Source: Diphasiastrum complanatum (lineage: Eukaryota > Streptophyta > Lycopodiopsida > Lycopodiales > Lycopodiaceae). Taken from it: a stretch of 64,000 bases of DNA. This document shows positions 1-11,428 of this stretch, in pieces. The stretch's first letter is position 1. Each line of letters opens with the position of its first letter. Location of the stretch: assembly GCA_029204225.1 (NCBI GenBank), contig CM055102.1, positions 4,231,947 through 4,295,946 on the forward strand, read 5' to 3'. The position numbers and the translations under genes were made by a program. The notes beneath the pieces were generated by a model. The model had not been told where the DNA came from. It saw only the letters and a list, made by a program, of their open reading frames with translations, and did no database searches.

Positions 1-28
1 AACCGGCACCTGGAGGTATGTGGTAAGA

Positions 29-237
29 GAGAGTTATAACAATTGTCATAAGTCGGGGCATACAACAGACAGATGCTGGTTTAATCCGACGATACCTCGC
101 ACTCACTGTAAGAAAAAGGGGCATTCAGCATACGATTGCTTGCATAATCCTAGAGAAAAGCACAAAGGAGAAAAAGCAATGTCGCAGAATCATCCAAAGA
201 TGGTGAGAAGAACGACAATGTGTTCACAGTTGTCGAT
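29..237 (+). pseudogene. Copia-A gag C-terminus with two damaged zinc knuckles
   Basis: Two CCHC-type nucleic-acid-binding knuckles of a copia gag are visible (CHKSGHTTDRC and CKKKGHSAYDC). In each the first cysteine is lost: it reads Asn-Asn-Cys in the first, and Arg-Thr-His-Cys in the second, where a TGC-to-CGC change would explain Arg. The frame then runs through a basic linker and stops, with no DSGA protease motif before the GAG-pre-integrase stretch that begins near 240. This points to an internal deletion of the protease. Confidence 0.75.
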
Positions 238-1354
238 GAAGAGTTAACCACCTACACGCAGCATGTGAATGGCCTTAAGATTGCAAGTTCAGACTCCGAC
301 TTCTGCAAAGCTTGTCAGAAAGGCAAGCAACATCGAAGTCCATTTATACATGAAGGAAGAAGAGCTAAGGACATCCTGGAATTGGTACATTCAGATGTCT
401 GTGGACCTATGAAGGTCGACTCCCTTTCCGGATCAAGATAATTTCTCACATTCATAGATGATTTCACTAGGATGACAACTATATACTATCTAAAGAAGAA
501 GTCTGAAGTGTTTGATGCATTCAAGAAATTCGTAGTGTTTGCAGAGCGACACACATCCAAGAAATTGCAGACCCTCAGGTCCGACAATAAGGCGAATATT
601 CGAGCAAGGATTTTTCAAGCTTCTGTGAGGAAAGAGGAATCGAACATCAGTTTACGCCTGCATATACACCACAATACAATGGTGTAGCAGAAAGATGAAA
701 TAGAACCCTTGTGAAAGGAGCAAAGTGTATGATGGCACAAGCACAATTGCCAAGTCAGTTTTGGGCTGAAGCAATTGTAGCCACAGTTCATCTACAAAAT
801 CGATCGATAACGACAACACTGGAAAACAAGATGCCGTACGAAATGTGGACAGGTGAGAAGCCCGATTTATCGTATGTACGAGTGTTCGGATGTGCAGCCT
901 ACATACCAAAGGAAAAAAAAAGCAAACTGGACGAAAAGTCGGTATAGACTGTGATGGTCGGGTATTCGAACGGCTCGCAGATCTATAGACTCTACAATCC
1001 AACCTCAAAGAAGGTGGTGATGAGCAGAGATGTGAAGTTCGACGAATCAACATTTCCAAGAGTAAAAGAGTCAAGAGACCATGAAGTCTTCTCAATATTG
1101 CCAATTGAAGAGGGAGTTCAAGGCCAAGCGTCGAATCAGAATGCTGAACCACAAACTCCGGAACAGGAGACAAATGATCATTTTGTTGAAGAATTCGAAG
1201 AACAAATGCAGCAGCAGCCACAAATCCAACCAAGAAGGTTTATAAGAATACGAAGACCCCCTGACAGATTCGTCGATAACCTCCAATCGAGTGAAGACAC
1301 AGACTTCGAAGTCTGCAGTTTCACTGAGGAACCAACTACATATCTAGAATCCTG
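238..1354 (+). pseudogene. Copia-A integrase, broken
   Basis: Similarity starts in the GAG-pre-integrase domain (FCKACQKGKQHRSPF near 300) and continues into the rve integrase core (LVHSDVCGPMK, then FLTFIDDFTRMTTIYYL near 450-490). The frame has a stop at 439-441 inside the core, a frameshift after RSDNK near 590, and a recovered frame with the C-terminal part (AQLPSQFWAEAI, then VRVFGCAAYIP) ending in a stop at 945-947. The acidic variable linker before RT follows at 951-1354. The first core aspartate (HSDVCGP) and second (RSDN) are visible; the glutamate region is in a broken frame. The product cannot be active. Confidence 0.85.
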
Positions 1355-1365
1355 AGGGCGAGTTT

Positions 1366-2515
1366 TGGAGGCAAGCCATGTCAGAAGAGATTGAATCAAT
1401 GAAGCAGAATCAGGCATGGACACTCAAACCACTAACCGAAGGAAAGAAAAAAGTCGACTGCAAATGTGTATACAAGACGAAGCTGAGTTCAGATAGTAGT
1501 GTCTGCATTGTCTACATCAAAAGGATAGAAGGAAAGTTCGTGATTTTGACAATATTTGTGGACGATTCTTTGATGGTAGGATACTGTCTGACGCCAATCA
1601 ATGAAACGAAAAGTCAAATATCTACAAATTACGAAATCACAGATCTGGGACAAGCAACAAAATGTTTGGGACTGCAGATAGAGACTGAAAGAGAGGAATC
1701 ATGCATCTGAACTAGTCTGAATATGTTGAGAAAGTGTTAAACCAATATAGGATGATCGATTGAAAAGAGAAGGCAACGCCGATGATGGCGAAAGCCAGAT
1801 TGTCGAAGCAGGATTGCCCAAGCACGGATGAGGAAAGACAGAAGATGCAAAGGATCCCATATCAAAATCTAATTGGGAGTCTTATGTACCTTACAGTGTG
1901 TACGAGACTCGATTTAGCATTCTCTGTCTATGCACTCAGTCAATTTTCCTCCAATCCTGGAATGCAACACTGGCAAATGGTGAAGCGAATCCTGCAATAT
2001 CTGAAAGGCACCTATAAGTTTGGGCTAATCTACGAAAGAGAAAATGACTTTGTCCTACAACACTACAACGATGCAAGTTGGGCTAGCTGCAAAGACGACA
2101 ACAAGTCAATAATTGGTGGATGTTCGATACTGTGTGGAGCTGCAATCAGCTGGACGTGCAAGAAGCAGACAGTGGTAGCTCAGTCTTCATGTGAAGCAGA
2201 ATACGTGGCAGCTTCAAAGGTGTCGAATGAGGTAATATGGCTGAAAATGATGTTGGAAGGGATTGGCATACTGCATCAAGACCCCTCCATCATGAAGATG
2301 GATTCTCAGAGTGCTAGTTATCTAGCCCAGGATCTGGTTTTTCAATCAAAAATCAAGCACATACTTTGTAAATATCATCATATTTGAGATCTGATTTTGA
2401 AAGGAAAATTTTGTGTTGAACTCGTGAGATCGGAAGACATAATCACAGACCTCCTGACCAAGCCGTTGGACAAGCCACAGTTTACAAAACATAGAAGATC
2501 AATCGGAGTCGGATG
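1366..2515 (+). pseudogene. Copia-A reverse transcriptase/RNase H, internally deleted
   Basis: The RT start (EEIESMKQNQAWTLKPL near 1385) runs to VYKTKLSSDSS and then jumps to a segment normally about 100 residues further on (KFVILTIFVDDSLMVG near 1530), so most of the fingers and palm is deleted although the FVDD catalytic box remains. A stop follows at 1708-1710. The connection and RNase H regions are well preserved at 1782-2387 (PYQNLIGSLMYL, then SSCEAEYVAAS). The end reads DLLTKPLDK near 2452 in a shifted frame. Copia-I supplies the comparison that shows the deletion. Confidence 0.85.
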
Positions 2516-2548
2516 AAAAGAAAAAGGTTGGTATCGTTCAAGAGGGAG

Positions 2549-3130
2549 TGTTGGAGAAGGTGAACTCAACGAACCTTTCCCGACACATTCCTTGAACAGC
2601 TGATAGTTCGGCGCACCATTGACACCTTCCGAACTATCGAATGCCTACAAGTGCTGAAACGAACTAAGGACAAACGAACTGTCGAGCGAATCGAATTATT
2701 GAATTCGAAGCTTGGCAATCGTGAGACACAAAGCTGTCATGCTCAGTCGTAAAGCAACGTTGCAAGTGGAGATACATAATTAGCTGATAGTTTAGTGTAA
2801 ATTTCTCTTGTAATGATTAGTTAAACTATCTTTTAATCCCTTCTGGCAGAACATAAGTATGACCAGAAATCAAAAGAAAGCACGAAGAAGATAACATTGT
2901 CAGTAAACAACAACTGAATTGTAAGAGGAGCGTCAGGCGGCTATTCGTGATGCACTGCCGACTCACTTACAATAGAAGAAAATATAAAAGATAGTCAATG
3001 CTTTTGTGTTGTATCCATTCTTGCTTGATTCATTGTTGCATTGCCTGTGACTCGTATTAGCGTATCTAGATCCAGTAATCTCGTGCATTGTGTAGCACAC
3101 TTCTGCAATAGATAGCGCACTTTTGCAGTA
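2549..3130 (+). repeat. Copia-A 3' LTR, right end approximate
   Basis: A purine-rich tract (CAAGAGGGAG, 2539-2548) is followed directly by TGTTGGAG, the usual start of a plant LTR. A TATA-like AATATAAAAG lies at about 2990-2999 in the expected promoter position. The matching CA end and target duplication could not be located, so the end is an estimate. The 5' LTR is outside the window. Confidence 0.6.
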
Positions 3131-3341
3131 AATCAACCATTTGTTTGGCTATACAGTTGAGTTGAGTCTTAGTTTTGAGTTGATTATGCTATTTCCATAA
3201 TTAGGCCTTCTGAACAAGCTTCTTTTTGGACGAGATTTTGGTTACTCTATACATATTACTTCTCGTTCTGCTGTTTACTTAAGTAGTTTGTGTTTTCTGT
3301 TTTCATTCTTAACATCAAACAATATGCCATGTAGCAGGCAG

Positions 3342-5971
3342 CTGATTTGGCTGAGCGATCGTGATCTGCACAGGGGATATGCTGTTGATTTTTTATCTCT
3401 TGCAATGCATGCCATCTCTAGAGATACTGGAGCATATCCACTTCCGTGCATCTATACACAGGTGCCAAAGCTTGAAAGTATACTTGAGAATGTCTCTAAT
3501 TGCATCTATAAATCAGAGCTGTATGGAACGGTAGCTATGAGGCTTGAGAAATTTAGAATCTTGGAATGACATTTTGATGAAGTTTACTTGTATTAGCAGT
3601 CAAGCAGGCAGGACATTTTGTTTTTTACTGGCTTATAGGTGTAAGATGGGAGCTTTATCTTGCGGGCAATTTGTGTGTGTGTGTGAGAGAGAGAGAAAGA
3701 TCCATGTGTAGGTTTGAACTTGAGTAATTTATCAGCCATAAAAGTGGATATACTTGCGCTGACGTGCATTTAAATATGACCCACAATTCTCAGATTGAAA
3801 GAGGAGATAACGATGAGTACGAGATTGGTGAAGATGAAGATGAGGAATCCGAAGAATCAGAAATCACAAACTCTGGAGATTTGTCAAAAGTCTCTGAGAT
3901 GAGATTGGTGCCTGCAGATTCCAATGCCTGTATCCTAGTTTACATTGGATGCAGTTGATGTTCAACAGAACAGATGAATCATGAGACAAAGCAACATTAA
4001 AGGAATGGGTTGTACTAGGCCATGGATCATACATATCCTTGAAAAGTACTAGTTCTAGACAAACAATAAAGTTTATGCAAAGATCTGAACACTTCATACA
4101 CCACATCTGTGCTTTTGGACAGTTCCTGTATGTCAAGTAGACCATTACAATGCACTTTTTTAACATCTTGCAAAAGATGGTCATACAATGTCATACTTCT
4201 ATCTTTCCATATTCTCTTGAAATCCAGGTAGCAACTTGTGCTCGAGTGCTGATGAGACCATAACTAATCTTTGCTAGCTCAAATCTTCTCTTTTCAATGC
4301 TGTTGGATTGATTTTGATGTTTTGTTGTCTATATTCTGTTACATGGTCTCATAAGTACTCAAGCTCTAGTTGCTACCTTACTTTCAAGAGAATGTGGATC
4401 ATATTAGATAGAAGTATTACGTTGTATAAAAACTTGTGTCTGATTAATTATGAGCCTCTCATTTTGAATTTGAGATTGGATATGTTCCAATCTTTAAAGA
4501 AAGAATACTAACCCATCTTGTATTATCCATCTTCTTTTGAAACCCAGATAACTTATGCTTGGATAGCATTGAGACCACAAGCAATGCTTGCTGACACAGT
4601 CTTTATTTCTTTGATGCATTTGGCTTGACTTTGAATTTTCTTTTGAGCGTTGATTGATGACATTTTGAAGCCCTCATTTTGAATTTTTGAATCTGGGGGT
4701 TTTCCAATCTCACAAAGAGAGGGTACTTCCATCATTGCTTTTGTGGGTCTTGGCTTAGATGCTAAATTTTCTTATCTTTCTACACGTTTAAAAGGTCCGA
4801 GGATAACTATGCTTTGCCTCTAAGCACCTCCCTGATGAAAGGGCAATTGAAATAATTAAGAAGATTTTGATGTAATTTGTCTTTGATAAGTAAGTATTTT
4901 TGTTTCTTATCTTATATTGTTGTTAAATTGCTTTCTTGATCATATATTACTTGATATCCTTGGTCATGTATCTGTAGTGGAGAGCATTTTCCAAGTTCTA
5001 TGTGCTTGTGCGGCCCTCAATCCAGATCCAGAAGGGGGTATGCTTTTTTGCTTAATTGGGAGTTCTTATATTAAATATTTGAGTGCTAGTTCTCAGTTGC
5101 AAGGCATAGCAATTTTTCCAGTTTCTGCGAACTTATTCTCTGTCCTTTCCAGAACAAGAAGGAGAGGGTGAATGGTTTTTCAATGCAGATGAGGTCTTGG
5201 CTGGTGGCCTTACAAATATCAATATTCTAAGTCAACAAGAGACTGCAGAGGTATTTTGTGCACCCGTCTCAAACATAATCAAAGGGATAGTTTTTGCTTG
5301 GGTGGTTATCTGTTTGAGGAACAGCCGATGCTCAAGCTGGTTAGATGTAGCTTTAGTAGTTATTGTGTGTGTGTGTTGCAAACACCAACAACTTTTACTT
5401 CAAGTGTTATCACTGCGGTGATAAATGTGAAGTCTCTCGTTACAGTGTGCATACTATATTCGCATATTCTCTTTTCATATCAATCTAGGCTAGATCGACT
5501 AGACATTTTGAACTTCATGATATTGGTACAGTCTGATGTGCTTGTGCAACCTTTTGATATTAGGTGCTTACAATTGATATAAGATTTAGCCAAGTCTATC
5601 AAATTGCCTAGAACCTTGACGTACACATTTTACTCTCTCTTGGATATATCTATTGACACATGTAATCAGAGTATCAATTTTTTGGGAAGGAGTTCAGAAG
5701 CTGATTTTGAGCATCATATGAAAGAAGTTTTGTTATTTGAGAAGAAACGGTATATAGATCCCTGGGGAATCCATAAAATACATCGATTGCCTAGGATTTA
5801 TTCTCTCTTCCTTTCCTGGCAGCAGGTGGTTCAGCTATCATTACTCGTGATCTTTCTTGTATTAATCAGGTTTTGGATTTTCAAACAACATATCATGATA
5901 TGCTTATTCACCAGGGGCTTGTACAAGATTCACGATTTGAAGATGCAGAGGAAGAGCTTGAAGATGGATAG
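3342..5971 (+). CDS. pICln: pICln (methylosome subunit, ICln family), 3' exons only
   Basis: pICln is the conserved chaperone of the PRMT5 methylosome that holds Sm proteins for spliceosomal snRNP assembly; the older name is nucleotide-sensitive chloride conductance regulator. Visible exons by GT/AG sites: 3342-3461 (LIWLSD, GYAVDFLSLAMHAISRD, CIYTQ), 3794-3929 (acidic run DEDEESEESE, then DLSKVSEMRLVPADSN), 4978-5037 (FQVLCACAALNPDPE), 5153-5250 (EGEWFFNADEV), and a last exon near 5830-5971 (SRFEDAEEELEDG, stop TAG at 5969). The first three junctions keep phase; the join of the last two is unresolved and may hide a small exon. The N-terminal PH-like part is absent, so 5' exons lie upstream of the window or were lost with the Copia-A insertion. 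Confidence 0.8.
4211..4393. repeat. Imperfect inverted repeat (foldback) in a pICln intron
   Basis: The 50-nt arm at 4211-4260 is the reverse complement of 4344-4393 at about 42 of 50 positions, separated by an 83-nt loop. A further, more diverged direct copy of the left arm lies at about 4531-4578. It sits in the intron between the acidic exon and the FQVLC exon of pICln. It may be a decayed MITE or a hairpin-forming duplication; no open frame is involved. Confidence 0.7.
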
Positions 5972-7660
5972 CGCATGAACTGGGAAATCATGACTGAAAT
6001 GGTCGAGTTTTCCATTTCACTCAGCTATATTCAATGCCTATTGGGCCTTCACGAGTTTTGGTTTAGACGTCATCTAGTTTGCAGGAAAGAAGGACTCTGG
6101 TTAGTAGCAAACGATAGGAACTTGTTCCCATTACTTTAAGATTTTTCAAAATAACATGATGCAGTTGTATTTCAGAGAAGCACTTGTTATCATGGGGGAT
6201 TTATTGATGCAATTGCATAGTCACCCTAATGAAGATTACCAGCAAAAGATTACAGTTTTGTTCATCTTTCTGTTTGGCAGAATTGTGAAATAATCAGTAA
6301 AACATATGGCAGTATTGTGCTTATCAAACACACATGGACACGGTAGTGAATATATAAGACACTATCAAGAGGATGCCATTAGGATAGTTAAACTGGGGAT
6401 CTCGTTCATGTCGAGAGAGCCAGAAACTAAATATGTTGCGTACATGTGTTTTTCTATTCTTCCAAGCATATGTTTTTATACATGCATGAATTTGAATTGC
6501 CATCATGTTTGGCAGTGATGATTTTGAAGTGTTTGTAAAGACCTGGGAAAATTGTTTTAGTTCAATTTGTTAGGGCATTGTATGGCATAGTTGCCATGTT
6601 GCATCCTTTTGAAATCTACACCGGAAAGCCTGTAGGCTTTCAACTTAAATAGACTTATGTTGGAAAACCCACAGCTTTCCAATGTAAGCCAATCGGATGC
6701 ATAAATCATGAAAAAAAGATTGACAATTTTCTGTGGAAGTATGATCCAGGAGAATCCTGCCCCATGGCAGATGGGGTAGGACTTTTTCCTGTGCTATGTT
6801 GTATCTATGCTTGCATATAAGATTTTAGAACTACTTGTCAAATGGTGTCTTATGCCTGCTAAATTCTAGAGGTATGACTACGCGCATTTCACTTCTTGTG
6901 AAATACGACTTTTTTATGTCGCAAGGCTAGTTAACAACATTTCAAATTGGTGGGAACATGCCCACTGGTTTGCAGTTCACTGATTAGAGGGCGCATGTCA
7001 CATAGTGTTTTCATTTTGTATCAAAGGTACTTGAACCTAGAATCAGGGTTCAATCCATGGCACATACGTAGACTTTCTAATTCCCAATGTGTGTATCCCA
7101 AGAGTTTGAGTGATACTGAAGGCAAAAGTAGATCAAGCCAAAGAGCATGTAAAGTAACGGCCTGTAAAATTTGCAGTATTAACACGATATATAAAACTAA
7201 TAATTATGGGGTCATCCCCATATATTTGAACTTACAAATGATGCTAATGGAGTTTATTGTTCCAAATTTCTGCTACTGCCAGACCATATGTACACATTAT
7301 AATTCTTTTGAGAATAGATTACCCTCAATCTTTCTCTTTAGAGCTCACTTTGCACTATTTCACATAAAAGTTCACTTTGCTCTAGATGAACATACCTCAG
7401 TAACGAGGAGATGAATGCACAGCATTATCAAGGATTCACACACAGAGAGAAACATCTGTTACCCAGTCAAACTGGTAGATATATCCGACTGCCTTTTTTT
7501 TTGCAAACTCCTTGAAGCTATTAGAACAATTTGAGGCATCTTAGATAGCCATGGTCATTCTGATAACCAATCTAACTTGCTATTTAGAATGATTTGAGGC
7601 ATCGTATACAGCCATACTGATTATGATAACTCGTTAGTTCGAATCAGTCGATTAGCATTG
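5972..7660. other. pICln 3' flank, no gene recognised
   Basis: AT-rich sequence without a convincing reading frame. It contains a short perfect hairpin near 6623-6640 (GAAAGCC, four-base loop, GGCTTTC) and a diverged direct duplication of about 50 bp at roughly 7518-7567 and 7586-7635 sharing the phrase GATTTGAGGCATC or close variants. I see no RNA gene. Confidence 0.5.
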
Positions 7661-8118
7661 TGAAATAGGGAGATTACAGAACGAGATAAAACAAGCAAAG
7701 ATCAAAAAGTTGAACCTTGAACCTGTTCTGAACTAGTATGAACTGTTATCAGAGATAGTGCAGAAATAAAGAGAGTGCATGCAAGTGACATTCATACAAT
7801 CAGATGAAAAGGAAATCGTTCATTAATGAGACTACAGTATTACACTAATACATGTATTGCACGGAGCTTTGATATCAATACGAAGAATGATAAAACAATG
7901 CTGAGAATCCAAAGCTATTGCGCAAACACTGTTATAATTCTACTTGTTTGATAGATCTAATTAGAACAATGCCTTTCTCAACCTTGACTTTGAATATGCA
8001 CACATATATATATAAAAAGAGCATCTCACGTACTTGATACTAAATGTGGTAGCTATAAGAATCAAGTATTGATTCAGAATTTCAGACTTATTGAATTTGT
8101 ACTAGCAACATGTTTCCA
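7661..8118 (+). repeat. 0.45-kb direct repeat, copy 1
   Basis: This stretch matches 10963-11428 over nearly its whole length, including GAATCCAAAGCTATTGCGCA and a TATA-like ATATATATATAAAAAGAGC. Both begin TGAA(A)TA(A)GGGA and end near TAGCAACAT. The pair could be LTRs of a decayed element enclosing the Copia-B gag, or a duplicated host segment. No target duplication or clear PBS was found. Confidence 0.7.
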
Positions 8119-8129
8119 ATTATGCCATT

Positions 8130-9800
8130 TGGAAGGTGGAGATGAATCAATTTTGGTACTCCAAGATGTGATGGATATTGTGCTAGGATTTGAGGAGGAG
8201 CCACAAGTGCTCCAACAAGTTCAAAAGTACAAGAAGAGGGCAAGGAGGTCTCTACATGTCATCAAAATGAATGTGTCAAATGAAGTGTTGAGGGAGATTA
8301 GCTCATGCACTTCGGCCAAGGAGGCTTGGGACACACTAAAATTCATGTATGAGGCCAAGAACACATCTAGATTGCTTACTTTTAGAAGTCAAATCTTTCA
8401 AAGCTACCAAAAGAGTGATGAGAGTATCTCAAATTTTGTCATGAGAGTGAAAGATTTTCATAGAGAGCTTGATTGCATAGGGGACCATCTCAATCAAAGT
8501 GAATAAGTGCAAGTAATCCTTAATGAATTAATAAATGAATTTGACAACATTGTTCAATCTTATGCAATCAAGGAGGAGCTTCCAAGCTTGGAGGCACTTC
8601 AAGGAGTTCTCATTTTCGAGGAGTGTAGGCAAGAGAACAAGTTATTGAGGATCAATCAAATTTCTTTGAAGGATGGTGGAGAGGAGAAAACATTTTTCTC
8701 AAAGGACAAGCCAAGAGGAAGGGCAAAGAGCAACATCAACATTTCAAGAAGGACAAGGACAAGGAGGAGAGTGATGAGGATTCATCACATTCATCAACAA
8801 GTTGCAAATCCAATTAGAAGTTTTTTTTTTGTGGTAAGAAGCGCCATATTGCTTCTAATTGTTTCAAGAAGAAAAAGCTTCTCAAGCAAGGTGAGGTAGA
8901 GGGGAGTGAAGGTGAGGTAGAGGGGAGTTATTGTGAAAAAATGCAAAAAGGTTATCTATGTTAGTTGTAGGGGTCTTACATTTTTTTATGTCAAGCATTT
9001 TGGTGTAGAACATTGATAGGATCAAAATTGGCATAGATGACAAATTGGTCAAATCCACTTTTGAGTAAATGCATGTAGTAGTGTATTTTGCCTTTGAGAG
9101 TGAGATAGATTTTGAATCTCAATCTAATCTTGATCATTAGGAAATCTAAATCACACTTAATCAATTTTCTCATCTTGTTCATTTGGATGATCATGTTTCA
9201 TCAAGTAGAAGCAAAGATGGTGCTTTCATATGTGTCTCCTTCAGACTTCAATTGGATGTATCTCTTATCAATGGTGCTTGATAGGAAGATTGCAATAGTT
9301 GATACTTTGGGGATCTTTAGATCTATATGCTTTGTCAATATTCCTTTGCATGTAAGGAGTAAGGAAAATCTCATCTCTATCAAGAGGATGATGGTAAGAT
9401 CCTCATATCTACCATCAATCCAAATGCAGTGATGGAGAGAGACCAAGGCTTGAGGAGGAGTCATCCCAACTCATGGTGCCAAGGAGATTTTCAAGCGGCA
9501 AGGCCGAGTCTAAGTGGCTCACAATTTAAGGGAACAAGGAACAATTTTAAGGTGGTGTCTACTCCAACACATCCACTTTTGCTTTCCTTCTATAATTTGA
9601 TGTACCATCTTGCTTTGATGAGATTTCTACATCTCAAAGTTGGAGTGAGACAATGCTAGTTTTGCATGTTTGCTCTTGGATCTTGTAACAGAAAGAATGA
9701 GATAGTCATTCATAGTGTGAAATATCATGTTTTTTCATTTTGTGAGGCAATTTGTACACTTCACATGAGAACAAGTGAATCATAGAAACTTGTATCCTTG
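8130..9800 (+). pseudogene. Copia-B gag and pol remnants
   Basis: A UBN2-type copia gag is readable: EISSCTSAKEAWDTLKFMYE near 8290, SDESISNFVMRVKDFHREL near 8410, a stop at 8504-8506, then a continuation with EELPSLEALQGV and the knuckle FCGKKRHIASNCFKKKK near 8826-8875 in another frame; its first cysteine is missing. Further on only weak traces remain, such as a possible RNase H end near 9705-9790 (ICTLHMRTSE). Integrase and RT are not recognisable. The gag N-terminus is cut off at about 8130 by the flanking 0.45-kb repeat. Confidence 0.7.
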
Positions 9801-10155
9801 AGCAAGTAAGAAGCCTCAATAAGATCAAAATAGCTTTTGATTACAAGATCAGATCTATCATGCAAAATGTTCATAGTTTGCGGACTAGTCAAGCTAGAAT
9901 GCAAAATATTGATAATCAACACTTTTGCCTATTTTGTGATCTTGATCTTCAATGGTGGCAAATTGGTGGAATGCTCATCAAGGAGATTGGCAATGGATTT
10001 CCATCAAAGAAATCCTCTCATAGCTTTGGTGAATTTGCTGCTATTACAGGTCCATTGGCTAGTTTTCACAACATATCCATGCCAAAGGACCCACTTGAAA
10101 TGCACCATAAGTTTTTTGCTTGATAATGTATCTCATCAAACTAATTTTTGAGGAG

Positions 10156-10960
10156 TGTGAAAAGATTAGCTTTATATTTTCTCATCATTATGTACATATA
10201 TAAATCTCACATGTGTGGAGCATGTTCCCACATGTGGAGGGTAGACATAATCATTTTAGTTCATTTATGTTGAGCTTGAATAGTCGATAGGCCTTAATCT
10301 TAAGTTCTAGTGAGATAGTGACATTTGTCACATGATGTTTGGATTGAAATGCATCTATTTGGCTCAATCACATTTAGAGGTGTCGATCACAAGGCCGATC
10401 ATGTTTAGAGGTGCATTACATGTGGACCAATCGTGTTTAGAGGTACACATCATGAGGCCCAATCAAAATGACAGGTGGAAAGCATGAGGTCCAATCATGA
10501 TGAGAGGTTCATATCTAGAAGTCCAATCATGATGAATCAATGGGGTCCCTCAAATTAGTGCATTTTCCTCTTGGAAGAACTCGAGCTAGCTCCGTTTGAA
10601 TGAGCTTTCATTGTACATACATGGAATTGATAGTAATCAAGTTTGATGAGAATTTTGGCTTCCAATTCTTAGATTTTTCTGTATGTTCTCTCTCTACCCG
10701 AGGGTGTATACTCCATTTTCTCTCTCTACTCGAGAGCACTCTGTTTTTGTACTTAGTTTTTCATCAAGTGACTTCTCAATATGTGAAATAGCTTTTGATA
10801 GCTCTTTGGGGAGTAGATGCATGCTTGTGTGCTCTTGACTTGAAGATTGTTAAGATAGATTGGTAGTTACAATCAAGAGATAGTTTTATGTGCAATCACA
10901 CACTCCTTAAAAGATAAATCACATGCTTTTGGCTGTCCTCACATGTGCGAAAAGTACACT
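10156..10960 (+). repeat. Possible Copia-B 3' LTR
   Basis: A purine-rich GAGGAG just before TGTGAAAAGATTAG at 10156 resembles a PPT/LTR junction. The following 0.8 kb contains TATA-like ACATATATAAATC near 10193, the 32-bp minisatellite at 10361-10545 and pyrimidine-rich stretches near 10690-10730. No second copy of this sequence is present, so LTR status is a guess from position. Confidence 0.35.
10361..10545. repeat. 32-bp minisatellite, about six units
   Basis: Six degenerate units of 31-32 bp follow one another. Each begins with a form of GGYCCAATCATG, and the first three continue TTTAGAGGTGC or close variants. Units start near 10361, 10393, 10424, 10456, 10488 and 10520. It lies in the putative Copia-B LTR. 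Confidence 0.8.
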
Positions 10961-10962
10961 TT

Positions 10963-11428
10963 ATGAATAAGGGAAACTACAAAACAAAATAGAACATACA
11001 AAGATTGAAAAGTTGAACCTTGAACGTGTTCTGAACTAGTATGACCTTGTTACTAGAAATAATGTGGAAATAAAGAGAGAGCATGTAAGTGAATTTCAGT
11101 GAAAAAGTAAATCATTCATTAATGAGACTGCAATATCACATTGATACGTATGTTGCTCGGACTTCTCACATTAGAATAAAGACTGATCTAACAATTCTGA
11201 GAATCCAAAGCTATTGCGCAAACACTGCTACAGTTTTACTTGTCCGATACATCTGATTAGAATAATGCCTTTCTCAACCTTCGCTCTGATCCTGTACATG
11301 TATATATATAAAAAGAGCATCTCAAGTACTTATATCAAATGTGTTAGCTCTAAGGATCAGGTATTGACTCAAACTTATTGACTTTGTACAAGTAGTAGAC
11401 ATTTTACATAGCAACATATTTACCAAGG
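10963..11428 (+). repeat. 0.45-kb direct repeat, copy 2
   Basis: Second copy of the repeat at 7661-8118, with the same TATA-like ATATATATAAAAAGAGC and the same order of matching blocks. It has about 20 extra bases near its right end (11391-11410). It lies about 0.6 kb beyond the 3' end of the receptor kinase on the other strand. Confidence 0.7.

Larger units (their letters stand above)
1..3130 (+). mobile_element. Copia-A, decayed Ty1/copia retrotransposon, 5' part outside the window
   Basis: A copia polyprotein can be followed in order: gag zinc knuckles, GAG-pre-integrase, integrase, reverse transcriptase and RNase H, then a polypurine tract and the start of an LTR. The order integrase before RT defines Ty1/copia. 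Stops and frameshifts break every domain, and two blocks are missing: the protease with the start of GAG-pre-integrase, and most of the RT fingers and palm. Copia-I at 53.4-56.5 kb is the same family, with near-identical integrase and RNase H stretches. The right end is approximate because the 3' LTR end could not be fixed. The element lies just upstream of pICln exons and may sit inside a pICln intron. Confidence 0.9.

Noticed and set aside
652-1233. 193-codon minus-strand frame
   Set aside because: It is antisense to the Copia-A integrase, whose plus-strand similarity is clear.
4211-4393. Foldback considered as a microRNA gene
   Set aside because: Structure alone is insufficient; eight mismatches and a long loop, and no known mature sequence recognised.
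6306-6518. Small frame downstream of pICln considered as a gene
   Set aside because: No similarity, no exon-like borders, and overlapping open frames on both strands suggest chance.
10361-10545. Regular 32-bp units considered as a CRISPR array
   Set aside because: Units are contiguous and degenerate with no unique spacers, in a plant retroelement context.
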